A stretch of DNA of 52,697 nt from Planktothrix serta PCC 8927 (GCF_900010725.2 NZ_LR734870.1:80001-132697), one strand, 5' to 3'; positions 42,216 to 52,086 are shown, counted from the first letter of the stretch. Numbers and translations are program-made. The notes: generated by a model not told the origin, from the sequence alone.

Positions 42216-43941
42216 AAGAGTTTTTCTGAAATAATTGGGTGACAGTGTTAGCATCAATGGGCGGTGAAAAACAATATCCTTGTCCATATTCACAGCCTAA
42301 ATCCTTTAAAATAGCAACTTGTTCTTCAGTTTCTACCCCTTCTGCAACTACATCTAAGTTTAAACTATGAGCTAACGTAATCAGAGTTTTAATAATATCT
42401 AAGCTTTTAGGATTAGAGCTAATATTAATAACAAATGATCGATCAATTTTTAAAGTATCTAAAGGTAAGGATTGTAGGTAAGATAAACAAGAATAGCCCG
42501 TCCCAAAGTCATCAATAGCTAATTGAATTTTTCTCAGTTTAAACTGACTCATATATTGGGTTACAATCTCAGGGTTTTCCATTAAAATACTTTCTGTGAT
42601 TTCTAGTTTTAAATTAAATCCTTCCAAGGGGTTAGATTGAATAATATTATCAATTAAGCCACTAAAATCTGAGTTTAAGATTTGGAGTCCTGATAAATTA
42701 ACACTTAGAGATAAGGGAAATTGATCGGGAAATTCATTTTGCCATTGACTAAATTGGCGACAGGATTCTCGAAGTACCCATTCTCCTAAAGGAATAATGA
42801 GTCCAGTTTCCTCTGTGAGAGGAATAAATTCAGAAGGCGGAATTAACCCTCGACTTGGATGTTGCCAACGAACTAAGGCTTCAAAACCTGCTAAATATCG
42901 ATTTTGTAAACTGTAAATGGGTTGATAATAGATTTGAAATTCTTGATTCTCCAACCCCAATTCTAAATCGGATTCTAATTGTAATCGATTTAAAACAGCA
43001 ACTTGCATTTCTGGATTAAAAAAGACAGTGCAATTGGTTTGATTCTGCATTCTGGCATAGTGCATGGCGGTATCTGCTGCTCTTAAAAAATCTTCCGCTT
43101 GTTCATAGCATAAACTTGATAGAGCAATACCAATACTGGTATTACCCGATGCACTAATTCGACGTTCTGGCGGGGATAACTTAAAGGTTTTATGAAGTTT
43201 ATTTGCTGTTTCTAAGGCAACAGTTTCTGATTGAATGCCAGGTAGAAATAACACAAATTCATCTTTCCAAATTCTAGCTAAAACATCAGTAGCTTGAAGA
43301 CAAGCTTTGATGCGTTCAACTTCTTGAATTAAAAACTCTTCTGCCAAGGTTTTTCCATAGCCATATCGAATAACTTTAAATCGATCCAAGGCTAAATAAA
43401 AAACAGCAAAGTCTAATTGATGAAAAATCGCAGATCGAATACATTCTAAAACATGATTTTGATTGGGAAGTCCGGTCAATTTATCATAGAGTGCTAAATA
43501 TTGTAAGTTTTCAACGGCATCTTTAAGTTGTTGCTTTTGGAGGCGACTTTTAGTAACAATATCAATGGTTTTTCGGATGGTTAAAATTAAATCTTGAAAG
43601 TTAATCGGTTTTGTGAGAAAATCAAATGCACCCCGGTTCATTGCCGTTCTAATATTTTGAATATCGCCATAAGCTGAGACAACAACAGCTTTGAGTAGGG
43701 GATCAATTGTAGGAATTTGTTCCAGTAATGCCCAGCCATCCATTCCCGGCATATTTAAGTCAGTTAAAACAACAGAAATATGGGGAGTTGACCGCAAAAG
43801 ATCTAAGGCATCAATGCCACAGGTCGTAAATAGAAACTTGAATTCTCCGATTTCAATTTGATGTTTTAAGCATCTTTCTATCAATCGTTGTAATTCTGGT
43901 TCATCATCAACAACTAAAATATAAGCTGGGGTTTGAGACAT
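42208..43941 (-). CDS. Response regulator with degenerate GGDEF and EAL domains
   Basis: 577 residues from the ATG at 43941 (MSQTPAYILVV); the frame is open to 44010. Receiver 5-125 (Asp61 in VVLTDLNMPG, Lys in FLTKPINF), then GGDEF (about 160-320), then EAL (330-575). The GGDEF motif is WKDEF in ARIWKDEFVLFL, so no cyclase activity is expected. The EAL part keeps FEALVRW, ITESILME, DDFGTGYSCLSY, KIDRSFV and VAEGVETE. A phosphodiesterase under phosphorelay control is the likely role. It is downstream of the histidine kinases and overlaps the PfkB start by 8 bp. Confidence 0.9.
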   Translation of the reverse strand: MSQTPAYILVVDDEPELQRLIERCLKHQIEIGEFKFLFTTCGIDALDLLRSTPHISVVLTDLNMPGMDGWALLEQIPTIDPLLKAVVVSAYGDIQNIRTAMNRGAFDFLTKPINFQDLILTIRKTIDIVTKSRLQKQQLKDAVENLQYLALYDKLTGLPNQNHVLECIRSAIFHQLDFAVFYLALDRFKVIRYGYGKTLAEEFLIQEVERIKACLQATDVLARIWKDEFVLFLPGIQSETVALETANKLHKTFKLSPPERRISASGNTSIGIALSSLCYEQAEDFLRAADTAMHYARMQNQTNCTVFFNPEMQVAVLNRLQLESDLELGLENQEFQIYYQPIYSLQNRYLAGFEALVRWQHPSRGLIPPSEFIPLTEETGLIIPLGEWVLRESCRQFSQWQNEFPDQFPLSLSVNLSGLQILNSDFSGLIDNIIQSNPLEGFNLKLEITESILMENPEIVTQYMSQFKLRKIQLAIDDFGTGYSCLSYLQSLPLDTLKIDRSFVINISSNPKSLDIIKTLITLAHSLNLDVVAEGVETEEQVAILKDLGCEYGQGYCFSPPIDANTVTQLFQKNSYG

Positions 43942-44147
43942 AGTAAGAGAATGAGAAGAGAAGGGAAATCGTGAATGGGAAGATAAAGATTGCGGGTAAG
44001 AATAAGACATAGTGCTTTAAATTGGTAGCCCCATCAAAACTATTATAAAAAAAATCGGGTACACTGGCGATATTTTTTATAATTTTGAGAATTGACTGTT
44101 AAATACAATTAGATGATCTCTATCTTTTCTGAAAAAATACGGTTTGA

Positions 44148-45329
44148 TCAATTCCGTTGCTGATTTTTAGGCAATGTTAGGGTAAACTCAGTATATTGTT
44201 TCCATTGGCTGTCAACTTGAATCGTTCCTCCATGCTGTAAAACAATAATATCGTGAGTTAAAGATAAACCAAGTCCCGTACCTTGTCCTGGCGGTTTGGT
44301 TGTAAAAAATGGAGTAAAAACATCGGAAATTAGTTCGGGTTTAATTCCCATTCCATTATCATAAATTTTGATTTCAATGTTAGATCCTTGATTTTTTGTA
44401 ATTAAGGATAAGGTTGGACTAAAATTTTCTGCTGGATTTCTATCCTCCTGGGTTTTTAAATAAAGGGCATAACAGCTATTATCAATAATATTAATAAAAG
44501 CTCGATGTAAATCAGAGACAATCACTTCTATTACCTCTAAATCAGGATCAAATTTGGTGTTAATTGTAATCATAAAATCTCGATGTTTGACTCGAAAACT
44601 ATGATAGGCGAGTTTAATTGCTTGATCTAAAATAGCATTGAGATTAATACATTGATATTCTCCTGGTTCAGAACGAGCCAACTGCATCATACTTTCAATA
44701 ATCCGACAAGCTCGTTCTCCATGTTCATAAATAGCTTGAGAATCTGTGATTACATCCTGCAATTGAGTGAGAATTTCTTGGGTTTCTAGCTGAGAATTTT
44801 TATGGATATTTAAAAACAATTCATTTAAGCTATCTATCGAAGATTGGGCATAATTAATCACGAAATTTAAAGGATTACGAAGCTCATGGGCAACCCCGGC
44901 GGTAATCGTTCCTAAAGAAGCCAGTTTTTCCTGAGCAATAATTTGTTTTTGTGCAGTTCTTAAGCGTAAATGTACCCGAACTCTTGCCAAAACATCTTGT
45001 TCATCAAAAGGCTTAGTAATATAATCTACCGCCCCCAAAGAAAGACCTTTAACTTTATCAATAGTTTCCGATAAAGCCGTCATGAAAATAACTGGAATAT
45101 CCTGAGTTTTAGGATTAGCTTTTAGGCGACAACAAGTTTCAAAACCATCAATTTTAGGCATTTTAACGTCCAGTAAAATTAGTTCCGGTAATTCTTCCAT
45201 AACTTCCTCTAATGCCTCTTCTCCATTGGTCGCTACAGCTAATTGAAATCCGGCACTGGTTAGGGTTTGTGACAGAATTTTTAAGTTTGTCGGATTATCA
45301 TCAACAATTAAAATCAGTTGGTCGTGCAT
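44148..45329 (-). CDS. Response regulator-histidine kinase
   Basis: A 393-residue protein: receiver 4-120 (Asp54 in ILLDVKMPK, Lys106 in DYITKPFD), then a kinase with the phospho-acceptor His148 in AGVAHELRNPLNF, the N box (IIDNSCYAL), the G1 box (DNGMGIKPE) and G2 (GTGLGLSLTHD). It has no transmembrane segment. It overlaps the large kinase upstream by 16 bp and is followed by the c-di-GMP gene, so a phosphorelay from the large kinase to this protein to the EAL protein is a sound guess. Confidence 0.93.
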   Translation of the reverse strand: MHDQLILIVDDNPTNLKILSQTLTSAGFQLAVATNGEEALEEVMEELPELILLDVKMPKIDGFETCCRLKANPKTQDIPVIFMTALSETIDKVKGLSLGAVDYITKPFDEQDVLARVRVHLRLRTAQKQIIAQEKLASLGTITAGVAHELRNPLNFVINYAQSSIDSLNELFLNIHKNSQLETQEILTQLQDVITDSQAIYEHGERACRIIESMMQLARSEPGEYQCINLNAILDQAIKLAYHSFRVKHRDFMITINTKFDPDLEVIEVIVSDLHRAFINIIDNSCYALYLKTQEDRNPAENFSPTLSLITKNQGSNIEIKIYDNGMGIKPELISDVFTPFFTTKPPGQGTGLGLSLTHDIIVLQHGGTIQVDSQWKQYTEFTLTLPKNQQRN

Positions 45330-48300
45330 TGATTGAGAAACTCCTTAATTTGTGTTAATTTAAACTCTTGAGTCAGGGACTTAATTCGCTCGGCAAAAAA
45401 ACTCAAACGAGGATCAGATTCTTTGATTTTTATGACTTCCTCTTCTAGTTCTAAAACCCTTCCTCGCTTGGCTAATTTAATTAAATTTCCTAGAATTTCA
45501 GGACTAGGAATGATTAAATCAACAGGATTTTCTGGAAGAGGTTGAATCCAAATATTATCGGCATAATTATATTCCCATTCTAACTTTAACCAAGTCTTTA
45601 GTTTACTGAATAATTCTTCTACTTGTAAGGGTTTAGGCAGAAAATCATTACATCCTGCCTCTTGACTTTGTTGTCGATCCCATTGATAAACCGATGCGGA
45701 AGTTGCAATCACAGGGATATCTTTGAGTTTGGGTAAAGAACGAATACGTCTCGTCATTTCAAAACCATCCATAATCGGCATCACTAAATCAGCAATGACT
45801 AACTCCGCTTGGGTTGTTACCAGTTGATATAACCCTTCTTGACCATTACTCGCTTCTACAATTTCAAACCCCAAAGGTTGCAATAAATCCACCACCACTA
45901 ACCGATTTTCTGGCTTATCATCCACAACTAAAATCTTGCGTTTGTCTCCTCTAAATCCGACAATAGAATATAAGAGATTAGGATCGGAAATGGATGGCAA
46001 TTCTGTTGAAATTGGTAAATTCAATTCAAACCAAAAATTGCTGCCTTTTCCTGGGGTACTTTCGACATATAAATCTCCTTTTAGGTGTTGAATTAATCGT
46101 TGAGTAATTGCTAATCCTAATCCAGTTCCCTCTGAACGGTAAGACATTTCAGCAACTTGTTCAAAGGGTAAGAAAATTCGTTCTAATTGTTCAGGATTCA
46201 TCCCAATTCCCGTATCTTCTATTTTAAACTGAATTGTTTGATTCCGGCTGTGATTGGCGGATAAAACTGAATTGAAGTGCTGATCTTCCATGACTTTAAC
46301 ACTAAAAGTAACGCCACCATAATCGGTAAATTTAACCGCATTTCCTAAGAGATTAATTAAAATTTGTCTCAAGCGTTTTTCATCTACTTCTACCGCCATC
46401 GGGGGTTTAAACAGGGGTTTATAAATAAAGGCTAAACCTTTTTGTTTGGCTTTAATCGCACAGATTTCGACAACGCCTTGTAAAAAATTGTCTAAATTAA
46501 CAACTTTGGCAGAAAGTTCTAATTTTCCTGCTTCAATTTTTGATAAATCTAAAATATCATTAATTAAAGTTAAAAGATGGGTTCCACATTGATGAATAAT
46601 TTGGATTCCCGCTTGATCTTTTTCAGATACCGTTATTGACCGTTTTAAAATTTGAGTATATCCTAAAATTCCATTCAACGGGGTTCTTAATTCATGGCTC
46701 ATATTTGCTAAAAATTCACTCTTAGCGCGACTCGCGGCTTCTGCATCTTCTTTCGCTAGTTTCAACGCTTCTTCAACTTTTTTCTGTTCCGTAATATCAA
46801 TATTAATCCCTACAATGCGATTGATTTTACCCGGACGTTCCGGTAAACCCATTCCTCGGCTTAAAATCCAAATATAATGACCCTGTTTATGTCGCATTCT
46901 TAGAATAATTTCATAATGAGAAGATTGGCGATGAATATATTTATAAACTTGGTTCAAAGCAGATTCTAGATCTTCTGGATGAATTCGCTTAATGAATTCA
47001 TTAATATTGGGATTAAATTCTTGTTCTGTGTATCCTAACATTTCTTGATATCGAGGTGAATAATATGCCGCATCTGTGAGAATATTCCAATCCCATAAGC
47101 CATCATTTGCTCCTCGCATTGCTAACTCAAACCGTTCTTGACTTTCTCGCAATGCTTGTTCAATGCGTTTGCGTTCTAAAATCTCTTGTTGTAAGGCTTG
47201 AGTGCGTTCGGTAACTTTTTCTTCTAAGGTCTTATAAAGCAGAGCATTTTCAATGGAAATAGCAGCTTGAGAAGATAATAAGTTTAAAATTTCTAATCGT
47301 TCTGATGTAAAGGCTCCTGTAATTAAATTGTTTTCTAAATAAAGAATTCCCATCAGTTTTCCTTGGTTCAAAAGCGGAACACATAAAATAGATTTAGGTT
47401 GGTTGATTAGGATATAATCATCACTCACAAATTTATTCTCTTCCGTCGCCTGATGAATCACTAAACTCTCTTGGGTGTGAATTACATAATTAACAATTGA
47501 GTTGCAAACTTCCGGGGTATTAGTTTGGCAATTAATTCGTTCAATAGGAATAGCTTGTAAGACTCGAACCCCATCAGGAACGGTGGTTACAGAGGCTTGA
47601 ATTAACCATTGTTCATCGGATTCTAAAATCAAATATCCTCGCTCTGCTCCCGCATTTTCTACCACAATTTTCATAATTTTTGTGAGTAAATGTTCGATAG
47701 AAATTTCACGGGAAAGAGCTTGAGAAGCTTTAAAAATACTGGCAATATCTAGGGAAGTAGATGAACGAATAGGATGAGATTCTTCTAATAATTTAGGATA
47801 ATTTTCTCGATAATCTGTTATATTTTTAGCCTGAATTTTTTCAAGATTCCATGTCCAGTTGCCTTTATAGCTGCCTTGCGTCCACGATAATTGAGTGGGA
47901 TATTGAAATTGTAATAATCCTTCTGTATAAAGGGATTTCAAAAATTCTCTAGTAAAAAAAGGATTTCCTTGAGTTTTTTGATAAACTAAATTGGCTAAGG
48001 ATTGACTCCCTTGAGGAGAACAATTTAATCCTTCAGCAATTAAATGATTAACATCGGATAAACTTAAATTTTCGAGAATAATTTCAAATCCTTGGTCTGG
48101 GCTTCCCTTAATGGTTTCTAGGGTTGATTTTAACAGGGGATTGAGATTTAATTCGTGATGGCGATAGGCTCCAATAATCATTAAATATTGAAGATTTTCA
48201 TCTTGGCTTAAGGTTTTAATCAGGTTTAAGGAAGCCCAATCTGCCCATTGTAAATCATCTAAAAAAATCACCAAAGGATGTTGGGGTTGAATTAAAGCTT

Positions 48301-49648
48301 GAATTAATTTTTTAAAAGCCCATAAAAAACAGTTGGGAGTTGCTTGTAAATCCAGAAATTTTGGTGCGGAAGTTTTGCCGATGACTCGTTCTAATTGCGG
48401 AATAGCATCAATTAAAAGGTGTCCTTTATTTCCGACAAAATCTAAAATTTTTTGCTTCCATTGTTCTAATATTTCTTTTCGTTCTCTTAAAATTTGATGA
48501 CAAAATTCATTCAAAGCTTGAGAAATAGCAAAATAGGGAATATTACATTTATATTGATCGAATTTTCCTGAAATAAAAATCCCTCGTTTAGCCGTAATGG
48601 GTCTATGAATTTCTCGAACTAAGGAGGATTTTCCTACTCCCGAATAGCCCGAAATCCAAATTAATTCTCGGTTTCCTTGACTCACTCGTTCAAAGACATT
48701 TAATAAGGTTTGAAAATGTTGTTCTCGACCATATAATTTTTCTGGAATTTGTAATTTATCCGATAAATCTTGGCTTCCCAGTTGAAAGGTATCAATATAG
48801 CCTTGAGTTTTAATTTGTTCTAAACAGCGTTCTAAATCGCTTTTAATTCCATAGGCAGATTGATATCGATCTTCGGCATTTTTTGCCATTAATTTTAAAA
48901 TAATACGCGATAAAGTTTCGGGTAAAATAAAAGCCGTATAGTGATGGGGAGAAATCGGAGTTTTGGCAATATGACTATGGACTAATTCTAAAGGATCTTG
49001 GCTTTCAAAGGGTAATTGACCCGTTAGTAATTCATAAAAACTTACCCCTAACGCATAAAAATCGCTCCGATAATCAATGGTTCGATTCATGCGTCCCGTC
49101 TGTTCAGGGGAGAGATAGGCTAAGGTTCCTTCTAAGGTATTTGGAGAAATAAAGGTAAGTTTTTCTTGAGATAAAACACTGGCAATTCCAAAATCAACTA
49201 GCTTAACAATTCCCGTCTGACGATTTAATATAATATTACTGGGATTAATATCTTTATGAATAATATTAAATCCATGAATTTGACCTAAAATTTTAGTAAT
49301 GGCGATCGCTAATTGCAAAAACTCAATTAAACTCAATTGACCCGCCAATCTTAACTGGGTTAGAGATTCTCCCCCAAAATCTTCTAAAATCATCATGGGT
49401 TGATGGTCATGGCGTTCTAAGCCATAAACCTTCACAACTCCCGGCAAATTTAAAGACTGAATCAGTTCATATTCGCGTTGAAACCGAGTTAACTGTTTAG
49501 GACTATGCCCCTGTTCCCGCAGGACTTTCAAGACCACAGGCTGTTGATGGGCAAGCCAATAGCCCCGATACACTAAACTGGTGGGGCTGCTATAAAGTAA
49601 AGTAGTGGTGCGAAACCCTGATAGCGTTAGCATTTTAGTTGAATTCAT
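45314..49648 (-). CDS. Ser/Thr kinase-AAA-GAF-PAS hybrid histidine kinase, internally shortened
   Basis: About 1444 residues from the ATG at 49648; the ATG at 49633 (MLTLSGF) fits the family start even better. Order: kinase (1-275; HKDINPSN, VDFGIAS), AAA ATPase (300-600; P-loop GYSGVGKSSL, Walker B IFLDDLQWAD), GAF (about 640-810), coiled coil, PAS (840-960), HisKA (His in MSHELRTPLNG), HATPase (DTGIGMN, GTGLGLA), receiver (VVDDKPEN, ADLVMPI), and a helical tail. Relatives carry 500-600 residues of helical repeats between AAA and GAF. Here the AAA end (KIQAKNITD) joins straight to the pre-GAF stretch (YPKLLEES), so that part seems deleted in frame. Confidence 0.9.
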   Translation of the reverse strand: MNSTKMLTLSGFRTTTLLYSSPTSLVYRGYWLAHQQPVVLKVLREQGHSPKQLTRFQREYELIQSLNLPGVVKVYGLERHDHQPMMILEDFGGESLTQLRLAGQLSLIEFLQLAIAITKILGQIHGFNIIHKDINPSNIILNRQTGIVKLVDFGIASVLSQEKLTFISPNTLEGTLAYLSPEQTGRMNRTIDYRSDFYALGVSFYELLTGQLPFESQDPLELVHSHIAKTPISPHHYTAFILPETLSRIILKLMAKNAEDRYQSAYGIKSDLERCLEQIKTQGYIDTFQLGSQDLSDKLQIPEKLYGREQHFQTLLNVFERVSQGNRELIWISGYSGVGKSSLVREIHRPITAKRGIFISGKFDQYKCNIPYFAISQALNEFCHQILRERKEILEQWKQKILDFVGNKGHLLIDAIPQLERVIGKTSAPKFLDLQATPNCFLWAFKKLIQALIQPQHPLVIFLDDLQWADWASLNLIKTLSQDENLQYLMIIGAYRHHELNLNPLLKSTLETIKGSPDQGFEIILENLSLSDVNHLIAEGLNCSPQGSQSLANLVYQKTQGNPFFTREFLKSLYTEGLLQFQYPTQLSWTQGSYKGNWTWNLEKIQAKNITDYRENYPKLLEESHPIRSSTSLDIASIFKASQALSREISIEHLLTKIMKIVVENAGAERGYLILESDEQWLIQASVTTVPDGVRVLQAIPIERINCQTNTPEVCNSIVNYVIHTQESLVIHQATEENKFVSDDYILINQPKSILCVPLLNQGKLMGILYLENNLITGAFTSERLEILNLLSSQAAISIENALLYKTLEEKVTERTQALQQEILERKRIEQALRESQERFELAMRGANDGLWDWNILTDAAYYSPRYQEMLGYTEQEFNPNINEFIKRIHPEDLESALNQVYKYIHRQSSHYEIILRMRHKQGHYIWILSRGMGLPERPGKINRIVGINIDITEQKKVEEALKLAKEDAEAASRAKSEFLANMSHELRTPLNGILGYTQILKRSITVSEKDQAGIQIIHQCGTHLLTLINDILDLSKIEAGKLELSAKVVNLDNFLQGVVEICAIKAKQKGLAFIYKPLFKPPMAVEVDEKRLRQILINLLGNAVKFTDYGGVTFSVKVMEDQHFNSVLSANHSRNQTIQFKIEDTGIGMNPEQLERIFLPFEQVAEMSYRSEGTGLGLAITQRLIQHLKGDLYVESTPGKGSNFWFELNLPISTELPSISDPNLLYSIVGFRGDKRKILVVDDKPENRLVVVDLLQPLGFEIVEASNGQEGLYQLVTTQAELVIADLVMPIMDGFEMTRRIRSLPKLKDIPVIATSASVYQWDRQQSQEAGCNDFLPKPLQVEELFSKLKTWLKLEWEYNYADNIWIQPLPENPVDLIIPSPEILGNLIKLAKRGRVLELEEEVIKIKESDPRLSFFAERIKSLTQEFKLTQIKEFLNQCTTN

Positions 49649-49830
49649 ATATCGAGTGGTTTGGATCAACAAACTTCAATCTCCAGGTCGAAAATGATTT
49701 ATTCTGGGCTATAAATCGCTTCCTTCGTGAACGGTCGATGTTCCATCCACTTCTCTAAGATACCTAATATTATCCTGGAGATAGTGTGCGTTATATCACA
49801 TTTATATTTGCGTAAGGCCTTTAATTAAAC

Positions 49831-50676
49831 ATGACGATTCAAGCTGGAACCCTTTATATTGTTGGTACTCCCATTGGGAACCTTGAAGATATAACATTAC
49901 GGGCGATAAAAATTTTACAAAGTGTCGATGGGATTGCCGCCGAAGATACTCGTCATACGGCCAAGTTATTACACCATTTTGACATCAAAACTCCGCAACA
50001 GAGTTATTATGAACATAATCAACATCGCCGGATTCCCAGTTTGCTTGAATCTCTGCGTCAGGGAAAGGCGATCGCTTTAGTTACCGATGCTGGAATGCCA
50101 GGAATTTCTGACCCCGGATATGAATTGGTTAAGGCTTGTATTGAAGCGAATATTCCAGTTATTCCTATTCCTGGTGTTAGTGCTAGTTTAACAGCTTTGA
50201 GTGCGGCGGGACTGCCAACGGATCGATTTATTTTTGAAGGCTTTTTACCCACGAAAAATAAAGAGCGCCAACAGCGTTTAACGGTATTAAAAACGGAATC
50301 TCGGACAATCATATTATATGAAGCACCCCATCGTCTTCTGGAAACCTTAGAAGATTTAGATCAAAATTTAGAATCAAAACGGCCGATTGTAATCGCACGG
50401 GAATTAACAAAACGGTATGAAGAATTTTGGCGAGGAACGTTAGCAGAAGCCGTACAATATTATCAAAATCACAACCCTAAAGGAGAACTAACTTTAGTGA
50501 TTGCGGGTGTTGAGGAAACTACAACTCCTCTCACCGAAGATCAAATTAAAGCCGAACTCCAACGTCTCATTCAGCAGGGGATATCCCGCTCTGAAGCCAG
50601 TCGTCAACTCGCCGAGGCTACCTCCGTTCCCCGTCGCCAAATCTACCAATTGGCTTTAACTTTACTTGACAGTTGA
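49831..50676 (+). CDS. rsmI: 16S rRNA 2'-O-ribose C1402 methyltransferase RsmI
   Basis: A 281-residue methyltransferase of the tetrapyrrole-methylase fold. It methylates the 2'-O of C1402 in 16S rRNA with SAM. Seen: LYIVGTPIGNLEDIT at the start, AEDTRHTAKLL, LVTDAGMPGISDPG, IPGVSASLTALSAAG and EAPHRLLETLEDL. Length is normal. The last codons read LLDS and TGA, and this TGA lies inside the heptanucleotide repeat TTGACAG that follows, as for the cyclase gene. Confidence 0.96.
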   Translation: MTIQAGTLYIVGTPIGNLEDITLRAIKILQSVDGIAAEDTRHTAKLLHHFDIKTPQQSYYEHNQHRRIPSLLESLRQGKAIALVTDAGMPGISDPGYELVKACIEANIPVIPIPGVSASLTALSAAGLPTDRFIFEGFLPTKNKERQQRLTVLKTESRTIILYEAPHRLLETLEDLDQNLESKRPIVIARELTKRYEEFWRGTLAEAVQYYQNHNPKGELTLVIAGVEETTTPLTEDQIKAELQRLIQQGISRSEASRQLAEATSVPRRQIYQLALTLLDS

Positions 50677-50697
50677 CAGTTGACGGTTGACGGTTGA
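50666..50697. repeat. (TTGACAG/TTGACGG)n heptanucleotide tract
   Basis: About four units. The first holds the stop codon of rsmI. Confidence 0.9.
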
Positions 50698-50721
50698 AGA
50701 TTAGGGGTTAAGCGTTAAGCT

Positions 50722-50751
50722 TGTAGAGACGTTGTATACAACGTCTCTACA
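50722..50751. repeat. 30-bp perfect palindrome TGTAGAGACGTTG...
   Basis: TGTAGAGACGTTGTA and its exact reverse complement, no spacer. It is flanked by TTAAGC and by CAACAG repeats (50755-50778) before the next gene. Two further copies in the window (6068-6095, 30093-30120). Confidence 0.92.
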
Positions 50752-50784
50752 CAGCCAACAGTCAACAGCCAACAAACAACCAAT

Positions 50785-52041
50785 ATGGCTTATATCACCC
50801 AGCGCCGTCGGTCTGTGCGACCTTCTTCTGTTCGAGGCTATTCTTTAAGGCGATCGCCTGTTAAAGTTCGGACTAGACCTCCCCATCCCTTAGCACGGTT
50901 AAAATACTCTCGGATTCTATTTTTAATTGCCCTATTATTAACCGTTAACTGGACAATGGGAGCGATTTTAAAACTATTATTTCCCCCCGCAAAACCCCAA
51001 CCCCAAACTCACAATATTGCGATTTCTGCTCCGGTTTCCGAGAGCGATAAAACCGTTGTTTATAATATTAAAACTCCCCCTAATTTAATCCCCAGTAAAG
51101 ACTTACAAATTATGGTTGATGGGGCCGTTGATATTGCCAAAATTCAAGGATTACCCACCGAATCTTTATCAATTACCTTAATTGATGTTAGTAAAGCTGC
51201 CAGCCATACTATTGCCGGATATAATAATACTAAGCTGAGATTTCCGGCTAGTGTTGCTAAATTATTTTGGATGGTTGCCTTTTTTGGTTATGCAGAAAAA
51301 GGATATATTGCCAAAGAATCACCCTTTTATACTGACCTATCCCAGATGTTGCGGATTTCCGATAATGATTCAGCCAGTCGCGTTGTCGATGCGATTACCC
51401 AAACTGAATCAGGAGAAAATTTAGACAAAACTGAATTAGAAAAATGGGTAGAAAAACGCAGTCAAGTCAATCAATTTTTTGAAAAATCGGGTTATAGTGG
51501 AATTAATTTAACGACTAAAAATTATCCCATTACAGGGATAGGAGAAGAACCCACAGGTCGAGATTTGCAACTCCGAGAAAATCCCCCCTATTCCAAAGGA
51601 AATCTCGTCACTACTGACCAAACTGCACGATTAATGTATGAAATTTATACCAAACAAGCTATTTCTCCCTTAGCGAGTACAAAAATGGCTTATTTATTAA
51701 CCCGTGATTTAAACCCCAAAGCCTGGAAAAATATTGATTCTAACTCCGTTGAAGGATTTTTAGGAGAATCCTTACCTCCTGATATTTACTATGGGTCTAA
51801 AGTCGGTTATACCAGTCGTTCTCGCCAAGAAATTGCCTTTGTTAGAACCTTAAATGATAAAGCCATTTATATTCTAGCGGTATTTGGAGATGATCCCGCC
51901 TATGCTAAAAATGAAGAAGTTTTCCCTAAAATTTCCCGTTATATTTTTGACCGTTTAAATCAAACTCCCTTAAAATCCACCCCCGAAAAAGTCTCTCAAC
52001 TCAATTCCCTATCTTTCCCAATGGTAGGACTAAATCATTAA
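50785..52041 (+). CDS. Class A beta-lactamase-fold serine hydrolase, membrane-anchored
   Basis: A 418-residue protein with a basic N-terminus (RRRSVRPSS..), one membrane segment (about 44-66, ILFLIALLLTVNWTMG) and a periplasmic hydrolase domain. Catalytic motifs: SxxK at Ser156-Lys159 (FPASVAKL), SDN at 192-194 (ISDNDSAS) and, in place of KTG, KVG at 339-341 (YGSKVGYTS). The last change (Thr to Val) and the length point to a D-Ala-D-Ala carboxypeptidase- or lactamase-like enzyme rather than a classical drug-hydrolysing lactamase. Resistance should not be assumed. It stands alone; the start is an ATG after the repeat region. Confidence 0.88.
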   Translation: MAYITQRRRSVRPSSVRGYSLRRSPVKVRTRPPHPLARLKYSRILFLIALLLTVNWTMGAILKLLFPPAKPQPQTHNIAISAPVSESDKTVVYNIKTPPNLIPSKDLQIMVDGAVDIAKIQGLPTESLSITLIDVSKAASHTIAGYNNTKLRFPASVAKLFWMVAFFGYAEKGYIAKESPFYTDLSQMLRISDNDSASRVVDAITQTESGENLDKTELEKWVEKRSQVNQFFEKSGYSGINLTTKNYPITGIGEEPTGRDLQLRENPPYSKGNLVTTDQTARLMYEIYTKQAISPLASTKMAYLLTRDLNPKAWKNIDSNSVEGFLGESLPPDIYYGSKVGYTSRSRQEIAFVRTLNDKAIYILAVFGDDPAYAKNEEVFPKISRYIFDRLNQTPLKSTPEKVSQLNSLSFPMVGLNH

Positions 52042-52048
52042 ATCGTAG

Positions 52049-52066
52049 TAAGCCCTTCAGGGCTTA
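52049..52066. repeat. TAAGCCCT-TC-AGGGCTTA hairpin
   Basis: 8-bp perfect stem with a 2-base loop just after the serine hydrolase stop. A dispersed repeat type in cyanobacteria; may help terminate. Confidence 0.6.
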
Positions 52067-52086
52067 ATTCCCCTCTATTTTTATCA

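Noticed and set aside
50785-52041. Antibiotic-resistance beta-lactamase
   Set aside because: The third motif is KVG, the protein is anchored and long, and it lies in a chromosomal setting; a cell-wall enzyme is more likely.
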